DNA of 64,000 bases from Micromussa lordhowensis (GCA_964020085.1 OZ026599.1:24336734-24400733); one strand, 5' to 3'. Positions 22,453 through 37,047 are shown, counted from the first letter of the stretch. The notes: generated by a model not told the origin, from the letters alone. Program-made: numbers and translations.

Positions 22453-22770
22453 TCATTCCTTTAACAACTTGAACTGACTAGTGGTAGCAGCAGATGGAGT
22501 TTGCTCTGGATCATCTGTCTCTTTCTGAAAACAAAAAAAAAAAAGAAAAATTAAAAGAAATTTAATTTGCAGCATAATTTACACATCATATAAGTTATTC
22601 AAAAAACTTGGTGGTACATTATATAATTAGACATGTAAGTCGGTTTACACCATGGCATGGAATTCAAGTTCGGAGTGCGGTTCATACAGTGAGCTCTCAG
22701 GTCCGGTATCTATAGCACGAAGTGACCAGGAATATTGCTGTTTTCCTAAATGCCCTACAACCCCCCTCCA

Positions 22771-22805
<35 letters not shown>

Positions 22806-25800
22806 GTCCTTTCCAACACATGATATATGTAAAATACCCGTCTTGCAATAGTACCTGGTTCTTGATGAAGGAGTGAGTCAGTTTCTCTTGTTCTCTGTTT
22901 GCCATTTTACTCCGGCTTGCCTTCTTGTCACGAAACATCTGTACATCTGAGCTGGCCTTCAGTCCTTTCTCTGTAGTGCTTGTTTCAAGAGAGTCGACGG
23001 TGGCGGACTTAACTGACTCTTCTTCCAAACGCATTCTTTCGTAGTTTTCGTAAGCTTCTCGCAGAGGTTTTATCATAACTGGGGCCACTTGAGGAAACAA
23101 CTGGAGACAGAAGCAACGCGTCATGCATTTACCAAAACACTGGGAGAGCTATGAAAGGCAATGCAGTGAAAGATGATGAAAAAGCTCGGGGTAGGTGGTC
23201 TCCGATGTGAAAAGGTCGGGGATGGAGACCAATCTGTCTAAACATGAATAGGAGTGAAATTTGAAGTAATATTCAAAGGAAATTGTTAGGATTAAGATGG
23301 GTTGGAAACACCACCAGACAGTTGACCCCCGCAAAAGAGAGCCCCAGGTTACTAGGGGACTGTTTGGTATCCGTCTACCAATTCTTCACTTCAAATTTCA
23401 ATTTTCCAAATCCATCAAATTTTCAACATTTCACATTTTCCTCAATTTAACCTATCCGTTGAGAAAAAATATCTCTTTCCCAAAATTCCCAAAAATCACC
23501 CAAAAATTTACACAAAACCGCCAAACAGTGGTTAATGAGATAAGCAGAGAGATTTAGTGTCCCTTGAAACGTCACCGAGATATTGGCTGAAAGGCCGTGT
23601 TAAGCGACGTCAAAACAGCCTTCACGTGTACCCCCGCCCTTAATACGAACATGACAGTGTTTGAAGACATGATTCATCATCGCAGTTATGCACACAACTT
23701 AAGCATCTTTGAGATTAAAGCCTGAAAAAAAAATCAGGCCTGAACGGGATTCGAATCCATGACCTCTGCGATACCGGTGCAGTGCTCTACCAACTGCCTA
23801 CTCCAACAACTACCCCATATTCCTGTCACGGCGTTTTCACAGACCGATCTATTTTTGGTTGGAATTTGCGGCAGGAACCTCAGTGACCAATCATAAGTAC
23901 GGACTCAATTTTTAAATGACGTCATCACAGTGGTTCAACAGCTCTTTACAGATTTAGAAACTCGCTAAAAATGAACTAAAAACTTACCAAAACTATATAA
24001 AATTGGCTATATGTAAAAACTGCAAAACCATAATAAAACAATAAAGAATCACACTATATATAAAACTAGGCAAGACCGTTGTTTTATAGATTGTTTCAGC
24101 ACATGTTTGATCGATCGACGAGCGGATATGACCTTAAGAGGTTAGCTCTGCCCGCTGCTTTCTTGTGAGTTCTATCAAAGTGTGATGTAAGAATCAAATT
24201 TTAGTGTACGTCAACGCCCAAGTACTTGTAAACAAACGTATTGTTGATAAAAATATATGATCTTTCATATATTCAATTGCATGACAGTGTTTGTGTATCA
24301 TTTCAGTTTGTTCGCTAGTGCAACCCTAAAAGATACGTACTTTGACTGCTAAAAGTAGTTAACCGCGCGGCCATGGGCCGAGCGCGGTTCTTGCTCTGCA
24401 CGGGGTTTATTTTTATTTTCTTTTTTTTTTGTCATGTCGGAGAGCTGAACCAGCTCTCTGCTCGGCCAAACTTTGAATCACGCAACCGGTAATGTTTATT
24501 CGCCGAAAAAAAAGCTGTTGAAATATTACCACAAGGACATTTGCAAGGATAAATAATGTAATTTAGGACCTGTTGCTGGCTACTAAGGCTGAAATTATCT
24601 AGAGTTAAGCTTTATTTTTGTTTTGCTTGCATGTTCACTTTCGAAGGGAATATTCAATGCGCCGGCTAAAGAAGGTAGTCAGCCATGGAATGCGCTGATG
24701 CTGATAAATATGACCGTATTTACTGCAATGCCCTTACGGTGATAAATAAGATCGTGTTTACTTCGCCAGAAGCAATGGTGGAGTTTTCTGGGAAAAAAAA
24801 ATATAACCTCGGCACTCGTCAAAACCTTTGCAAATATATATTCGTTTGAAAGGTCAATTCTCCTTCGAGCTACAGGTAAACAAAAATCTCCGATTACCAA
24901 CCACGCAACCACGCTATGCAAAGAATGTGAAATAAAATCTCTTTCAATCCAGAGCACTGAGCTTACTTTGAATCACGCAATCTCTATTGTTTCCAATGGG
25001 TAATGATTACTCGCAAAACGCTGTTGCTAAATACTTAGAAAACAGTTCAATTTTAAAAGCGCGGTTAAAAGTTGTTTTCAACTTCTTGTTACGTTTGGTG
25101 TACACACCCTTGGTGAGACCAAAACCCTCGATTTACACCTCTAAGTGAGACCATGATCATCCCCGACCTTTTCACAATGGAGTTCCTCTTCCCCCTAACC
25201 CCCACCCCCCACCCCCCCCCCCCCAAGCGGTGGGAAGTCAACTCCGAAGATAAATCACCCATTTTTATGGAGCTACTGATGACAAGAGCAATAAGTGAAG
25301 TGATAAATGTTGCATATATCTGATGTGGTTTATCTGTAGCAAATGTGATCGGACGTAGCATGAACGCTATACCTCTGGACGGTTTTTCGTTTTGCAATAT
25401 TACCAATAAAAAAGAACCCTAACTTGAAATTCATTTGATAGCCACAACTAAACACAACGTACTTCAGCTGCCCTACAGCACAAGAACAAGCGACTTTTGC
25501 TTAGCGAAATTGACAATCAGGGCCACAACATTCGGGGAAGTTGCATAATCAAGAAAAAAATCCAACCAGTCCACTCTTCTTTTAAAAAATGTTTGTATCA
25601 AAACTAAACTTGACCCTTCAAAGCAAGGAGGGTTGTCCGATACTCTGACAAATTTATGCATAGCATTGTATTGTATTATATCCACATAACAATAGATTAA
25701 CAATACAATACAATTACATGTAAGAACGACGCAATACAAGAGAATAGACTACCATTCTATGCATAAATTTGTCACAGTATTGGACAAGTATGAAAGCAAG

Positions 25801-28800
25801 TCCCTATCACTGGACTGGCTATACTGTCTGTTGTTCTCTCGAAATCAGGCAAAGAGTATGACGCTTGACGTCTCAGACTAGAAGGGATTAGCCATGTTCG
25901 CATTCTCGATATTGCACTGGAACTAGCGTGAAATGGAGGCTATTGCGAGGAAATAATATTAAACAGAAGATTAATTTCATTTGCATTTGAGAAGACTCTC
26001 CGCATCAGCCTCAGTTTCAAGCTAGTTCCAGTCTACCCAGAATACGAATACAGTCTATTGGAACAAGACACGGGCGTGGCATTCTCTCGTGTCACTCATG
26101 GGCACTCGACTCGCGCAAATCCTTTCTCATCCATACCGCCCCTGTAAATTTACGTTCAAGGATTGACACTCGTCTAACACTGCAAGAAAAGACCGGCCGT
26201 CAGCGGTCTACGGACTGGCTTGCTCGTAACAAGAAAGGACTTACAGTAGTGTTAAGAACGTGGTCCGGACTGCAATAAGTACCTTGTTTAACAGCTCAAA
26301 CAATGGAATCAACACAAACTTGATGAAACCAATCTGCGCAGTCGGTTTACTGACTTTATCACGGTCCATAAAAGGAGCCACTGGAAGTCCTTCAGACTTC
26401 TCACGATCACTCTGCAAATAAAAAATCAGTGATTAGATCACTAGGGTTCCTCACCTTAGAAACTCGTCAGCATTTGATGATTAAGGATCAGCAACTGTAT
26501 TGGAAAAATTTCAAACAATCAAATTTCTCTAGTCGACTGCACTAAACGTAAAATAATTATAAGGCTTATGTGGCTTTCATACTGCTTCTAAGAAAACTTT
26601 GCGCTACATGCTCAATTATATCTAAGACATGAAAGACATTTAAGGCTTTTTTTCTTCAGCGAACCGGAAAATTTAAACCAATCTCAATCCTGTTTGCGTT
26701 TTCCATATTTCTCACAGCCTGCGTCTTTATGCATCTAAATCTGATTGGTTTATTGTGTGTTTTTCAAATTTTCTATATTGATCCAACAATACCTAGCAGA
26801 AACTCTCTCAACGTTCTTTAAGCTAGTGTTTTCATTTAACGTTACACTTCATTCTTACCTGCATGAAGTACTCTTCAAGAAGACAGTCGGCCCAGGGCTC
26901 TGATACTTCTAACGGTCGAACTTCATTCGAAATGTCGCAGCACTTTATGAGAATCATTTTGAGCTGATCAGCAAAAGAAAAAATAAATACGTTAACAGGG
27001 AAAGTAAAATAGTTTAACAAACCCATGTCAATGATTAATGAGCTTTTCCACAAGATTTTTGTGTAATTTTATATTCTAAACTGCTGCCAGATCAACAGAA
27101 TACTTACTTTCTTGTCCCATGCAGATGACAAACTGAAGAAAGAAACTATTCATTTCATTTGTCTACTCACCGAGCTAACGTAATCATCATTGTGAAAGTC
27201 AAAGGTGTCCAGTTTGCTCTTAAACCGCTCCACTATCTCACTGTGCCGAGCCATATCTGTGGCCAAGATCAGCATCACAATTTCCTACAACGACACAATT
27301 ATGCTTTTTTAAAGTTATATTACGCTTTTTTTCTTCGAAATACCGGACCAGTTTAGTGTTGGTAACGTGTATTGCAACGGAAGACAAGTCTCACCTGGCG
27401 AACCTTTTTCTGGTCTTCTTTGCTCATGTTGCAGAATAAATTGCAGTCAGGCTGGTTGAAATAAAATAATATTCAAAAAGCTTTCTAACAATGTTTTTTT
27501 ATCCCCAAGCACGCATTGCGGGCTTACGGTTTTCAAGTAACAATGCACATCAGGCATGCGCCAGTTCATTGGGAAACCATTTGAAGGAAGAAGTTTTTTG
27601 GAAAATTGGTTCAAATCCTCCAACTGACCCCTCTATCTCTCGGAAGTGCAGCACTTTGTTAAGAGTCAGCTGGTTAGCTTCCTACCGTACTGTTGAAAGT
27701 CCTATCATTTGTTCAATTTGCAATACGTATTTGTTAGTTTATTCCGCAGTGTGTTTAGTTACAGCCAGCACACTTACATAAAGTCCCGTTTTGGACACGT
27801 GTACACATTGCGGACCAACTTACTTTCAATGGGAGGCCATTTAAAAATCTTTCACATGAAATGTGTTCGATTTGCATGGCAATAAACAAGCGAAAAAGAG
27901 CCTCGTTTTCATATGGTTTTGCCCCAGGAGTTACGAATTATACGATTACAGAAAAACGATCCAAAATTGCATACAAAAAATAGCCTAGTGTTTCGTTGTG
28001 GCATACAAGCAAGCAAGAATTCTTGAATACCTGGCCGATAACCTCAAACGCTACGGCCGCATGGTGATTTTCCAAAGGTGAGATGTCATTGTAACGAATG
28101 GCGAGTTCTGTCTGTGCATTGATTTGGTAACTAGAAAAAAAAACAAAAATTATAATTAAAAATTTATGAGCTCAACTATCATATCATAGAAATTGCGGGC
28201 GAATAATAGCTAATAATCGAACTATTTTAGTAGAATTATTACTAAATTTCCTTCAAGTAACGCTTTCCAATCATTTCTCAACGTAATATTAAACTTCTCG
28301 CTTAACATCATCGTGCGGGTGATTTGTTAAAAAAACTTGCAATTGTGCTCACGCGCTCATCAAAATGTTTGAGGTTCCAAGGTAATAAAACGGTCAATTT
28401 CCTTTCGATCCTTAGTGTTCTGGGGAATTAAATTAGCTCAATCACTAGCTCAGCCAATCAGACTGCAGAATTTGCACTAGTATGCTAATAGAATGCTACC
28501 AACAGTAAATCATTTTGTAGAGTTCCAGTCCTTATGAATCCTTAGTTCATCGCAGAAACTACCTGCATATATCTTGATAGGGTCATTTAAAATCAGCGAG
28601 AAACAGCGCTTTTAAAATGGAACTTTCTCATTTGGCATGTTCGGTATTAAACTTGAAATCTGGACTTCCCAGATAATAGCCGGCATCGGCGTACGGGAAA
28701 AAATTTTGTTGGGGGGGAGGGGGGGGGAGCTGAACATAATTTGCCCGAATTCTAAACTTCAAATTGAAAAGTTATCTTCAGTTGTTAAGATCTGCTCTAT

Positions 28801-31800
28801 GGCCCTCCCCCCCACCCTTGCGGCTTTGCCCCCCCTTAAAATCAACACAGGAGGTGTTCTGATATGCGGTAATCAAACTAGAGCATCTTTCTTGCTTTTT
28901 CGTTATTTTGTTCTGTTTTGTGTTGCCCATATTAAAAATATTATGCAATAAGTAAAACAATAAAATACAGCTAGAGAAAGCACATCTTCAAAATGCGATT
29001 TTTAATAAGTTAATTATAAGTATCGTTTTCGGCTAAACTGCAAGAAATTAGTATTTGTATTGTTTAGTAGGGCAACTGTATTGTAATTAGTGTAAGTGTA
29101 GGTGATTGTTATTCTATCGCTGTAAGTAGCGTTAGTTTTTTTTTTATTGGTCTGCTAGTGTATCTTTGTATGATGTCATCATTCCAATTAATAATAATAA
29201 TAATAATAATTTGCCCGAATGAAACTTGTTGGTCATAGATGCACAAGATGATTCTTTCGTGGCGTCCTCGAGTTTTCTTTATCTATCGGGGTACTGGGCA
29301 CACTAGGTTCCTGGACGTCTCACGTTGACGCATCAGCCTTAAGTGAATCTTGGTCGATTCATTCAGGATCTGGCTGGATATTTGCAACAGATTCGTATGT
29401 TGATGAAATAGTACGTTGTTCACTCTCTGGACTACATCCAACAAGCGGTGCCTCCTGTGTCTGACCTAGAGATTCGACTGCTGTACTGCTTTTAGAGAAG
29501 AAACCACTTCATTTCAGCTGTGACGATTCTACCACTGGCAGACATTTCACTGTGAACAATTCGGGAATGAGCTTCTACAGAGTTGGAGTCGAAATCTTTC
29601 TCGGATTCTTCATATTTCGCACGGTATCGATATGATCTTTTACGAGACTTCGACAAAGACATACTTTAATCCACCAGATTACACGCGCATGCGCTCGAGA
29701 ACTGACATAAATATGGCCGCCAACTTATACGCAGTTCCAGTCCCAGCGCGATCTTGATTATCACTCCCAGTCCCTCGACGGAACTCATTGTTCTAACAGC
29801 CATCCCGTGAATTAGTACAGAGATCAGTTACAAGATTGGGCGAGTTGCGGGATGAAAACAAATAAATCAAGATATCAAATAATATAATATTTTTTTCATT
29901 CTGTCTTTGCCCGAACGGTACATTTTCTCTGAGGTATTTCGCAATTAACTTACGTGTTGTTAAACCCCGGATGATCAAGATCGTGGCAAATACAGGCCGT
30001 CATAAGAACAAGTAGATCCATTTTGGAAAGCAAGTCTTTTAGATTGCACAGGTGGATGATGGAAAACATCTGATAATAGAGAAAAAAATCACATTCTTTT
30101 CAATTCAACGAATCGAAAAAAACATCTAAACATTAAACGGCAGCGACAGAGACTAAAGGTAAACGAGACCTCTTAACTTACCATCTGAGTGACGCAGAAG
30201 CAATGGCGAAAATTGTGAAAAGGATTGTTTCTATAGTTTTGTTGAATAGCGACCTAAAAAATGTAACACAAAGGTAGCAATGAATGAAGATTCAGTCTCA
30301 AACTAATACAGTGTAATTAATCAATTCATTCATTCATGATCACCTAGTAAGTTCGGAACCGTTTTTGATCAAAACTTCGTCTCCGAACGAGTAAACACCT
30401 TTATAGGTCCGAACAGGTTTTGTTTTGGCCGAGGATTAAAACAGTCAAAATAATGTCAATATTTCAAGCCACAATTTTCCCTCAGTGATGTTAATTTGAT
30501 ATGGGAGTTATCTACTCGTTTGCTTACCAAAAACCGCCTTAACACAACACTATTGATTCCAAACTCTTCAGTTAGTCCCAGCACTTGGTACATGTGCTCC
30601 ATGAGAGACAGCATCTGAAAATCAAAACATGCGTGATCAAATTAGCGTTGGGTTTGGCTGGGTTTGTACAGATAGTACACCATCAAGATCTATCTCGTGA
30701 AGCGCAGCAAGCTAAAACAAAGCAATTGAGAAAACTGCAAAAAAATTATTCATCAACAAAAAGGGCGCACACACATTCCGTTAATCGACTGTTTGTTTTG
30801 TTTAAAACAATACTCTAGATCTAGAGTCCCTTAAACTTCATTTCTCTTGAGATATTGAACAATTAGATTAAGAGCTCGAGATTTCTGTCGCGTGATGCTT
30901 AACGATCGCGGGGATGCAGCCGAGTCAACTATCAGGGGCCTAACACGCATAGAAATTGACAGCGAATAATCTTGTTTTTTTTTTCTATGACAAAATCTAC
31001 CAGTCGTTCAAAACTTTATCTAAATCCCCTTCACCGACACACCATTTTGTTAACAACCATATACACTTCTGGACTACTCGCTATCTGCAACAGAGAGTGT
31101 TACAATGCTAGTAGATTTATACTAATCACGAATATATCTAAGTTATCGCATAGATCAATTTTGAGAGGCACAGTGACTTAGCAAACTGGTTGACACTTTG
31201 GGCCCTTCATCGAGCAATAGGATCTCGAGTCCTGCCTGGGCAGAGTGGTGCGCTCTCAGGCAAGACACTTCACTCTCACTGACTAGCTAGCTGTCTCCAA
31301 ACCTTCAGCTTATATTATTAAAACCAACAATGTCAGTGCAATACCTCATTAGGTTCCCAATGCCAGATGTTTAAGATCGGTTCCTTTAGCTGCTCTACTG
31401 TGGTTTGAGAAAGTGTGTACTGCAACGAATTTCAGGACAGACATAAACACAATTATCTGAAACAGAGGATGGGGTGATTCTGTCGGAACACCGTCTAAAT
31501 ATCTAGTTTCTCTGAGGGGCTATTTGCAAGCGTATTCAGTTATTTGGGACGGAATAGTGAACGTTTAGGATTTGAAAGAAAAAATCAATCCTACACTCGC
31601 CAATAACGAGGCTTCTGAAAACACCCAGATCTTCTGTTAGTTAAGTGACTTACCTTGACAAAGTTAGGCATAGGTCTTGAAATACTGAGGTTTCTCTTGT
31701 TATTCTTATTTGTTTTGACATTGTCTTTTATGGCTTGCCAAGTGATTCTAGGGATAAAAAGAGTAAAATATTAAAAACACACTAATAATCGTTCGCTCTT

Positions 31801-34800
31801 AACTGTAAAAAGTCACGCTCATGGCAATTTGTTTCATGTTCTTAAAGGGCAAATTGTTTCAAACGTTATTTTTTTTTAGAATCAATAGCGTGAAAACTGT
31901 AACTTTCGATATATTACCTGTCTTGTCTTATCTGTTCACGTATTTCTGTGATCTCTGCACTCAAGTGCTGCATTTCGATGGCTTTCAAGGCCTCGGCTTG
32001 TAAACAGAAAGTGATAGATTAATAATGCTTAGCAACGGTGTATATTTACCTCAATATGAATGAAATCAACAATAGCCTCCAATTGGCGCGAAAATGTGCT
32101 GGGATATTTGTCCGCAAACATTATCTGTTAATTCTGAGAAGAGAACTGTTTTCCGAGAGTATTGCTAGAGGAAAACTGTGAGCGTTGAAGAGCAGATAAT
32201 GTCCAAGGACAAATATTCGAGCATATTTTCGCGTTAAATGGATGCTATCGTGTTTATTATCTTTCAAATATTTTTCGTAACACGTGCATTTTTGAAAATT
32301 AGGGAATATTTTAGCTGGGGCATACTTAGTCACGTGATAGACCAATCGCACGCGAGCAAAAATATTTGATGAATAATATAAACAATCTTACGATGGTCTT
32401 TTTATATTAGAACTTGAAATTACACAATGCAATATAAGGCAGAAAACTAACTTAGTTAGCCGGGGAGCAGGCTCACTTGTTTGGGTAGGGTATCGCGGGC
32501 AAGGACGGCGGAGCCGAAGCTGGCGAGAAGAATGCACCAGAATGAAGGTTCTGAAGATCTCGTTTTGTTTTAATGAACCAAGTTCTCGAGCTTATTTTTT
32601 CTCGAGTTCCTACCTTCCACTTTTCTTTCCAAGTGGGACAGTTGTTTGGAAAGTTCCGACTTCATTTGAGACACCGTGAATGTGCTGTGGATTGAATTGT
32701 AAATAGAACTGATTTATCCCAAATAGACTTCGAACAAATACTTTGCAAAATCGAATTAACTACACTGACTCAAAGCCGTGCATTGGTAGAAAATCCCGCA
32801 TATATGGCTGCACAACAGAATAAGAAAATGCTATAGCAAATGCGATCTTCATCGCATTGTTTTGGTGCTACCACTCAATAGTGGACAGAGATCAATATGC
32901 TAAACGAACGCGTCATTGCAGCACAATAATTTTTTTTTGAATTTATTTTTCTTAAAGCATCAAAATATAAAGCTGTAAATTATCTTAAATGTAAATTAGT
33001 TTGACCTGATAAACTTGTCAGCAACCTGGCTAAGCACGTTTGCAAAGACTTCTTCGTCTCCTATAATGTGGCATTAAATGATGCATAGTTAATACATAAT
33101 TAATACATCAAATTTCTGACATTTCCATACAAGGCTAGCTGTAGGGCTCTACGCGTTTAATTTTCTAAAATGACTGTCGTGTTTGCCGTGATTGGTTCCA
33201 TACAACATGCTCCATGAATTAACCAAATATAAATCTCAGAAAATACATTCATGTAAAACCCCGTCTAACCATTCAATCAATTAGCTTACCATGTCTTTGA
33301 TTCATGGCACCGACGACGATCCGGTAAGGTGAGCTGAAATATTTAACAGAAAGAAAACTTGGTGATGGTATAAAGATGGCTTCAACAGCACACAGTTACC
33401 AACAAGCAGTCTTTGCGAGTGCTACCGACTTAGTTGGGGAAGTGCTAGAATAATTAACATTGGAAGGTCCCGGGTTCGACTCTGGTAGTGGACTCAGTTT
33501 TTCCCACACTCCCGTATTGACAGAATTTACATCTTTCTAAGAAAGCATTTCTGAACAGAATTAATGCGGTATTAGTAGGGCCTAGAGATTTTTAACTAAT
33601 GTGCTACCAGTGTTAACCCAATAACGGTTAACAGATGACTTAATCTAAGCAATGTGAGACAAAACAAGGGAAAATATCCGACAGGTTTTGCATGACACAT
33701 TGCGGAATATGATCTGCTTTCAGAACTCAATCTCAAGGTTACTATGGTAACTGCCACCCATAATTCCATGGTATAAACTTAGTATTGTTCAGTCAAAAGT
33801 ATTAACTTTTACAGATATCTGTATAGCTGAGTAATCAAGGGGCCACAGACTAACGATGATCGCAGAAGGATTCTATTGTCTTTGTTTGAAGGTTTATGAG
33901 TAAGTTAAATGCTTTAGACAGTATTAAAATCATTACCATTATAAGTCTATTAGCATGGAGCTCTGGTTGCATTGATATATATTATAAGAGGAATTGACAT
34001 ACCGTGTTGTATTTGAAGGCAGATTTGGCTCGATACACACTGTGCTACCATCCTGGGCCTTTAACATCATGTTGGACCAGCTAGAATATTGATATTCAGC
34101 AATGGATGATTATAAATATAGTGGAGCCCCGTTAATTCGGTCTTCAATAGGCCATTCCGAAATTGCGCAGGGAACTGGGGCGAGTTTTAAATTGTAACCA
34201 ATCAATTTTTTCTGAGCAATTTTCGGAAACCTAGGGTTCCGATTCCTTCGGGGTAATTTTGCTGTCACTGATGAACAAAATTCCCCCTGCTAAACCAAAG
34301 AAAATTAAACAGCTTTTCCCCATAATTTTAATTTATATGAATCATAAAGAAGTGCATGTGTTTCCATAAACCAGGTGCATGTAAAATACGCAAATGACTT
34401 TGTTTTGTCAGAATTTACGTATGCGACGAAAGTTTACGAAACTAAGCAAGCGATTTCCTCCAAATGGCCTTTTAAGCAGAACATGGTTTAAATTCTAAGT
34501 AGATAATGATTAACGAAACTCTACAGATCTTTTGGAGAGTTTCAAAGTGTCAGCAGCCCGTCAGCCTTCGTAAGACGAGGTCGTACTACGATGTACCAAT
34601 CGGGCAACAACGGGATTGCCACAAGCAACCGTTGCGAGGCAACCTGAACCGAATCTGGTCTTCAAGTATAACCAAAGATAAAGGCGTTCAGAAGAAACCG
34701 TGGTTGTTTACCATTTATACAGAGAAACCAGCTCGTCATCGGTTTGTGCAAATGATAACAAAAATGCCTGATGGTAAGTTCCGTTCGGATAACCATTTCA

Positions 34801-35929
34801 GTACTCAAAAAGTCTCAATTTACCGAAAGAGACTAGGACGAGTTCAACCTTATCATAGTGAAGAATTGCAAATGGAGTACATTTTCCACTAGGATATAGT
34901 CGTTTCGAAAATTTCCCGGTCGGTCGAGCCAAAATTGTCTTACCATTTAAATTCTGACCGAGACTTCCAGAATTTTGGGGTAAATGGTAAACAAACTGTG
35001 TTTGTGGATCTGACTAGAGAGAGAGGGCGATGTTGAGCAAAAACTGATAGCAATGTGCGATAGACGATGGACTAAATAATAATAAAGAACGATTTGTGAA
35101 AATCAGAAACTTACCGACTCACACCGGCGGCAGAGGCAAGAAGGTCTTTGATATCTCGAGAACTACTGTGCTTTGAAAATACTACCTACATGTCCAAAAC
35201 AACACACAAAGAAGCTAACGAATGAACAAGTCAATTTTAAATGAACGAATAAATAAGTATATAAGTCAATCAATCTTCCATCTTACAGCTTAGAAAACGA
35301 CGGTATCGTACGGAACTTTTCCATCGCTTTCATTTCCAAAAACTTGAATTTGACTGTTGCCACATCGGTTTTGAAAACTAAATGGGCCAAGTCTATCCCA
35401 ATTAGAAAACAATTTTTGTCGAAGTTACGCGCTCCCAAACTGAACGCAAATTCGATTTGAACATAGCATGCACAATTCGTACCCTCCGTAGGAAGCGTCA
35501 GGCGGCGGCATTTTCATTATGATGAAGAAACGTACAGGAAACGTTTCTTTCTTTAAACACACAAGGATGATGAACAATATTACACACATAATTCGTCATC
35601 ACTGGACGTGAACGCGATCTTTCAACTAATAACTGGTTAAAGAAATCAGTGAAAAGAAAATATTTTACGTACATTTGCAAGCCGTCGATTCTCATTATCA
35701 GTAAACATGCCCGTGGTTGACAATAGAATTAGGATAGTTAGTTTAACAGTTATTAATAAAAATTATTGAATTGAAATTCTATGCAACACGGAAAGAGAAA
35801 AAAACAGAGCAACAAAAACCTGCAAAAGGACAGTTGAAATTTGCCGATTACTTTGTGTTTGCGTCCTTCAACGTCCAGGTAAATCGTTTTAAGGTTCGCA
35901 GAGGCCTTGCCTGAAACTCCGTTTCCCAT
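22453..35929 (-). CDS. PDE9A: PDE9A-type high-affinity cGMP 3',5'-phosphodiesterase, 19 coding exons
   Basis: Exons in transcript order: 35929-35852, 35185-35115, 34080-34003, 33333-33290, 33060-33006, 32684-32614, 31996-31918, 31747-31654, 31419-31345, 30614-30528, 30253-30182, 30069-29954, 28130-28031, 27451-27395, 27284-27171, 26963-26859, 26411-26283, 23100-22855, 22524-22453. All are GT-AG and phases agree; total 1743 nt, 580 aa (human PDE9A 593). The enzyme hydrolyses cGMP. Seen: N-terminal MGNGVSG and IYLDVEGR as in PDE9, a predicted coiled coil (~110-158), then the PDE catalytic domain with HNFRHC (His257 acid, His261 metal), [10 protein letters not shown] (297-306), ATDMARH (Asp369), CCDISNE (Asp407), invariant Gln458 and clamp Phe461. 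The C-terminal ~80 residues are charged and poorly conserved, as in other PDE9 proteins. The acceptor at 31996 (after ACAAG) was chosen over a nearby AG because only it keeps the phase. Confidence 0.95.
22772..22802 (+). repeat. (CA)n microsatellite
   Basis: About 15 CA units, 53 bp past a PDE9A exon boundary (minus-strand donor at 22854). Confidence 0.95.
23664..23796 (-). mobile_element. tRNA-Thr-like SINE, copy 2, 5'-truncated
   Basis: It shares the T arm, anticodon arm and body (CTGCGATGAT...CATGTCTTC) with the 22.1-kb copy, but the tRNA 5' part breaks off after CCAACTG. It lies in the long last-but-two intron of PDE9A in the same orientation as the gene. Confidence 0.7.
23820..26280. 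other. Last large PDE9A intron: decayed repeats
   Basis: TTAACCGCGC at 24358 and GCGCGGTTAA at 25060 may be ends of one element; CTTTGAATCACGCAA occurs at 24473 and 24969. The AAAACCCTCGATTTACACC/GTGAGACC block at 25120 recurs inverted at 56150-56190. C-run at 25203. Confidence 0.45.
29492..29662 (-). pseudogene. Decayed coding fragment, probably transposon-derived, in a PDE9A intron
   Basis: ATG at 29662 opens 56 codons ([20 protein letters not shown] at the start) to TAA at 29492. Directly after, another frame reads on without stops for about 45 codons ([20 protein letters not shown] and onward) before TGA, then further stops. This looks like a former ORF broken by a frameshift. It is in the same orientation as PDE9A but has no homology to it. 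The family is not recognised. Confidence 0.45.
31185..31310 (+). mobile_element. Degenerate SINE fragment related to the 21.4-kb SINE
   Basis: The stretch CAGGCAAGACACTTCACTCT matches the body of the intact SINE (GGTAAGACACTTTACTCTCA) with few changes. The tRNA head is almost unrecognisable. It lies between PDE9A exons at 30614 and 31345. Confidence 0.5.
33426..33545 (+). mobile_element. Degenerate tRNA-derived SINE in a PDE9A intron
   Basis: A weak box A (TTAGTTGGGGAAGTG) and a good box B (GGTCCCGGGTTCGACTC) are followed by GTGGACTCAGTTTTTCCCAC, a body type common in corals. It is antisense to PDE9A and clearly decayed. Confidence 0.55.
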
Positions 35930-36519
35930 GTTCAAGTCCTTTAATTTTTCGGGTGACCTATTCTCTCAGCAATTCTTTTGTTTATAGCAACATGGTTTGG
36001 CCATTCGAACAAGTAGCGCAATAATATTTGGTTGCTTCCACGAGAAACGAAAGGAAAAAGATGAAATGCCGACAAAAATTGAATATCATATTATCGAATC
36101 ACGTCCAAACTGCCTATGACGTTGGTAAAAGAAACCGCACAAGAACTAGAGGGCGATTTGCATTTTTTCTTTGTTACGTAGACGGGGTTGTTCAATAAAC
36201 AATTTCTCCTCATAGTTTTTGTACAATGTGAGGTAAATAGTTGATGAGAAAAATTAAGTTCACTAAGCTAGCCTGCTATTGATAATGGCATATGGCACCC
36301 ACTGTCGAACTCAGTGTGTAAGGAAGCTATTCTCAGATTTCTTTTACCATAGTTTACAAGTAACAGACGTATAGCAGGCGAAATTTGACAGCAATTTAGC
36401 CTGTTCGTCGAGTTTTAGACTGGTCTTAATGATTTTGAGAAAAACGTGTGACAAGTTTTCAAATTTAATGATTAGTTGAATTTACTAATTAAGTTTGTTA
36501 ATTAAATAAATCCCCCGCC

Positions 36520-37047
36520 ATGGTCTGCCTTCCTTATGTCCGTGGTATCACAGAACCCCTCAAACGTCTTCTTGGAAAGAACGGAATTAACGTTGCTACT
36601 AGACCTCACAAGACTCTTCAACAAGAATTCCCTTCCCCAAAGTTTAGGCCTCCTTTTGAACTTCAAACCAATGTGGTGTATAAAATTCCTTGCGCCGATT
36701 ATCCTTGGAGCTACATCGGTGAGACTGGAAGGTGTCTTTCAACGAGGGAAAAGGAACACATTCGAAATGTAAAAATGTGTAAAACTGGCTCTGATATTTC
36801 AGTTCATGATTGGCGTAATAATCACTCTATTGACATCAACAATGCCAGAGTAATTGATAAGAGAAACTCGATCCGAATTCGAAAACCTTTGGAATCTTGG
36901 CACACCGCTGACACTAATGAAGCAGACAATAACTCCAGGCCGTTTCCAAAACAATACTCTATTCTTTTAGATCAGTGCATTTTTCACCGTTTCCATAATT
37001 TTTTCACACTTTTTGTATACATTCCATCTCGCGCATTTATATCTTAG
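36520..37047 (+). mobile_element. Second, distinct Penelope-like fragment with GIY-YIG domain
   Basis: A frame of about 175 codons starts within a PLE RT-end motif (VCLPYVRGITEPLKRLL), continues through NVVYKIPCADY and the endonuclease core WSYIGETGRCLSTREKEH, and stops at 37047. It differs clearly from the copy at 5.8 kb, so it is another PLE lineage. No upstream RT is present. It lies about 0.6 kb upstream of the PDE9A start codon. Confidence 0.8.

Noticed and set aside
34506..34892. 128-codon ORF in a PDE9A intron
   Set aside because: No recognisable domain, antisense to the gene, no splice support; likely chance.
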